A stretch of DNA of 64,000 nucleotides, taken from the NCBI GenBank assembly GCA_026770025.1, contig JAMXDE010000007.1, positions 248,001 through 312,000 on the forward strand, read 5' to 3'. This DNA is from Craspedostauros australis. Taxonomy: Eukaryota; Bacillariophyta; Bacillariophyceae; Mastogloiales; Achnanthaceae. The first letter of the stretch is position 1. Each line of letters begins with the position of its first letter. A program made the position numbers and the translations under genes. Shown in pieces: positions 63,132 through 64,000 of this stretch. Under the pieces are notes generated by a model. That model did not search any database. It was not told the origin of the DNA and saw nothing but the letters and a program-made list of their open reading frames with translations.

Positions 63132-64000
63132 ATGATGGCCTGGAAGCAATGGCACTGTGGAGGAGAGGGGGCGTTCTTCTGCCACCCGACAAGGTTTCTG
63201 CGGACGCTGGTGGCGCTCATGCTGCTAATGCCGACCCTTGCTGCGACAGGAAGTGGTGGCGCCAAGCATCATGGTGATGCGGTTCTGCAAGACGGCAATG
63301 TTGCCATGGACGGCAACAACTACGATCACCACATCGGCATCAGCGGACCGTTCGACCATCTCCGACCACGCAAACTGCAACAGGACACGCCCGACGATGT
63401 AACGTCGCTCATCCCAGACTTCCCAGCTTGCAACACATTGCTGCACACGCTCAGCAAGGCGCAGGTCGCGACGATGATGACAGCACTGATCAACGGTCGG
63501 AGCAGGTTTTCGGATTTGGAAAAGTTCATTTTCAGAGCCCAATTTGTTACCAACATCAAGCACGGCGTTGAGATCCGTCGTGTTTGCGCGTCCTGCGACG
63601 ACATTCCGCAGTTTGTGAAGTCAGCATCTGCGCAGGTCGCTGAGAGCGTCGAGTCTTTCTGCGGCGCCGATGTGTACGGAAGCGACGTCCAGTACTCTGG
63701 ATTGCTCGTGATCCCAATCGATGAAAACGCAAGCAACGACGCACCATCGCGCATTGTGAAGGGCCCGTTGCGGAGCTTCGTCTACTTCCACACCACCTCG
63801 CATTCGTTCAATGTGCCCAGCATTCGCGAAATCCGCAACACACTGGAGCCGGCCCCGACGTTTGGTTTCGATTTTGAAACGGGGCTCCAGCTGACCTTGG
63901 CTGCGCATGGCGCGGTGATGTTGGCACCAGACTTCATGGGGTACGCCGAGAGTTACGATAAGATCGTCAAGGGCTACATTCTGCGCAAATCTTACGAAAC
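63132..64000 (+). CDS. Secreted alpha/beta hydrolase-like protein, 5' part
   Basis: The frame is open from the ATG at 63132 (a second ATG follows at once) to the right edge, so 289 residues are visible and the 3' end is missing. A hydrophobic stretch after 20 polar residues (RFLRTLVALMLLMPTLAATG) suggests a signal peptide or anchor. A polar linker is followed from about residue 85 by a region with FVYFHTTSHSF and, near residue 260, GAVMLAPDFMGYAES. The latter resembles the strand and turn of secreted lipase or esterase-type hydrolases (GYVVVAPDYLGxGxS). Six or so cysteines (for example VCASCDD) suggest disulfides. The nucleophile motif would lie beyond the window, so the enzyme class is inferred. 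Confidence 0.7.
   Translation, partial: MMAWKQWHCGGEGAFFCHPTRFLRTLVALMLLMPTLAATGSGGAKHHGDAVLQDGNVAMDGNNYDHHIGISGPFDHLRPRKLQQDTPDDVTSLIPDFPACNTLLHTLSKAQVATMMTALINGRSRFSDLEKFIFRAQFVTNIKHGVEIRRVCASCDDIPQFVKSASAQVAESVESFCGADVYGSDVQYSGLLVIPIDENASNDAPSRIVKGPLRSFVYFHTTSHSFNVPSIREIRNTLEPAPTFGFDFETGLQLTLAAHGAVMLAPDFMGYAESYDKIVKGYILRKSYE

Noticed and set aside
1-64000. CRISPR arrays, bacterial operons or ribosomal RNA genes
   Set aside because: No spaced direct repeats, no operon-like packing and no rRNA-like stretches were seen; introns and gene spacing are eukaryotic.

Overview
The window looks like nuclear DNA of a photosynthetic, diatom-like eukaryote. Several genes carry short GT-AG introns of about 250 to 540 bp. 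The cyclin resembles the diatom-specific group. At least two proteins start with a signal peptide ending in a plastid-type Ser/Ala-Phe junction, one enzyme is of plastid pyruvate dehydrogenase type, and a secreted protease ends in the Pro/Ser/Thr-rich repeats common in diatom surface proteins. The assignment is inference from gene content; no ribosomal or organellar marker is present.

Left part (1-13800): the 3' end of a folD-type gene, then one complete non-LTR retrotransposon (LINE, 906-9310) flanked by an identical 17-bp target-site duplication. It has two intact ORFs that meet at an ATGA overlap. It is followed by an NRT2-type nitrate transporter with a roughly 478-residue acidic N-terminal extension, and a small secreted protein gene.

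Middle part (13800-41700): an intron-containing, organelle-targeted HU-type DNA-binding protein; a type II membrane sulfotransferase with a Thr-rich stalk; a cyclin; a two-exon E2-type acyltransferase that keeps the E3-binding and catalytic domains but shows no lipoyl domain; a three-exon importin-beta (IPO4/Kap123 type); a nuclear-looking acidic protein; a histidine phosphatase; a plastid-targeted membrane protein; and a single-pass Ser-rich membrane protein.

Right part (42800-64000): a five-exon gametolysin-like (M11) metalloprotease with a probable GPI tail; an exostosin-type glycosyltransferase; a two-exon PAS-domain protein; a class 3 lipase; an ABCG half-transporter; a cytochrome P450; a CoA-transferase fused to a GNAT acetyltransferase; and the 5' part of a secreted alpha/beta hydrolase-like gene running off the end.

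The genes do not form one pathway. Groups share themes: secretion and cell surface (sulfotransferase, M11 protease, exostosin, lipase, small secreted proteins), acetyl-CoA and nitrogen metabolism (E2, CoA-transferase/GNAT, NRT2, FolD), and growth or signalling (cyclin, PAS, importin). All exon joins were inferred by eye from splice sites, reading phase and family alignment, without transcript data.
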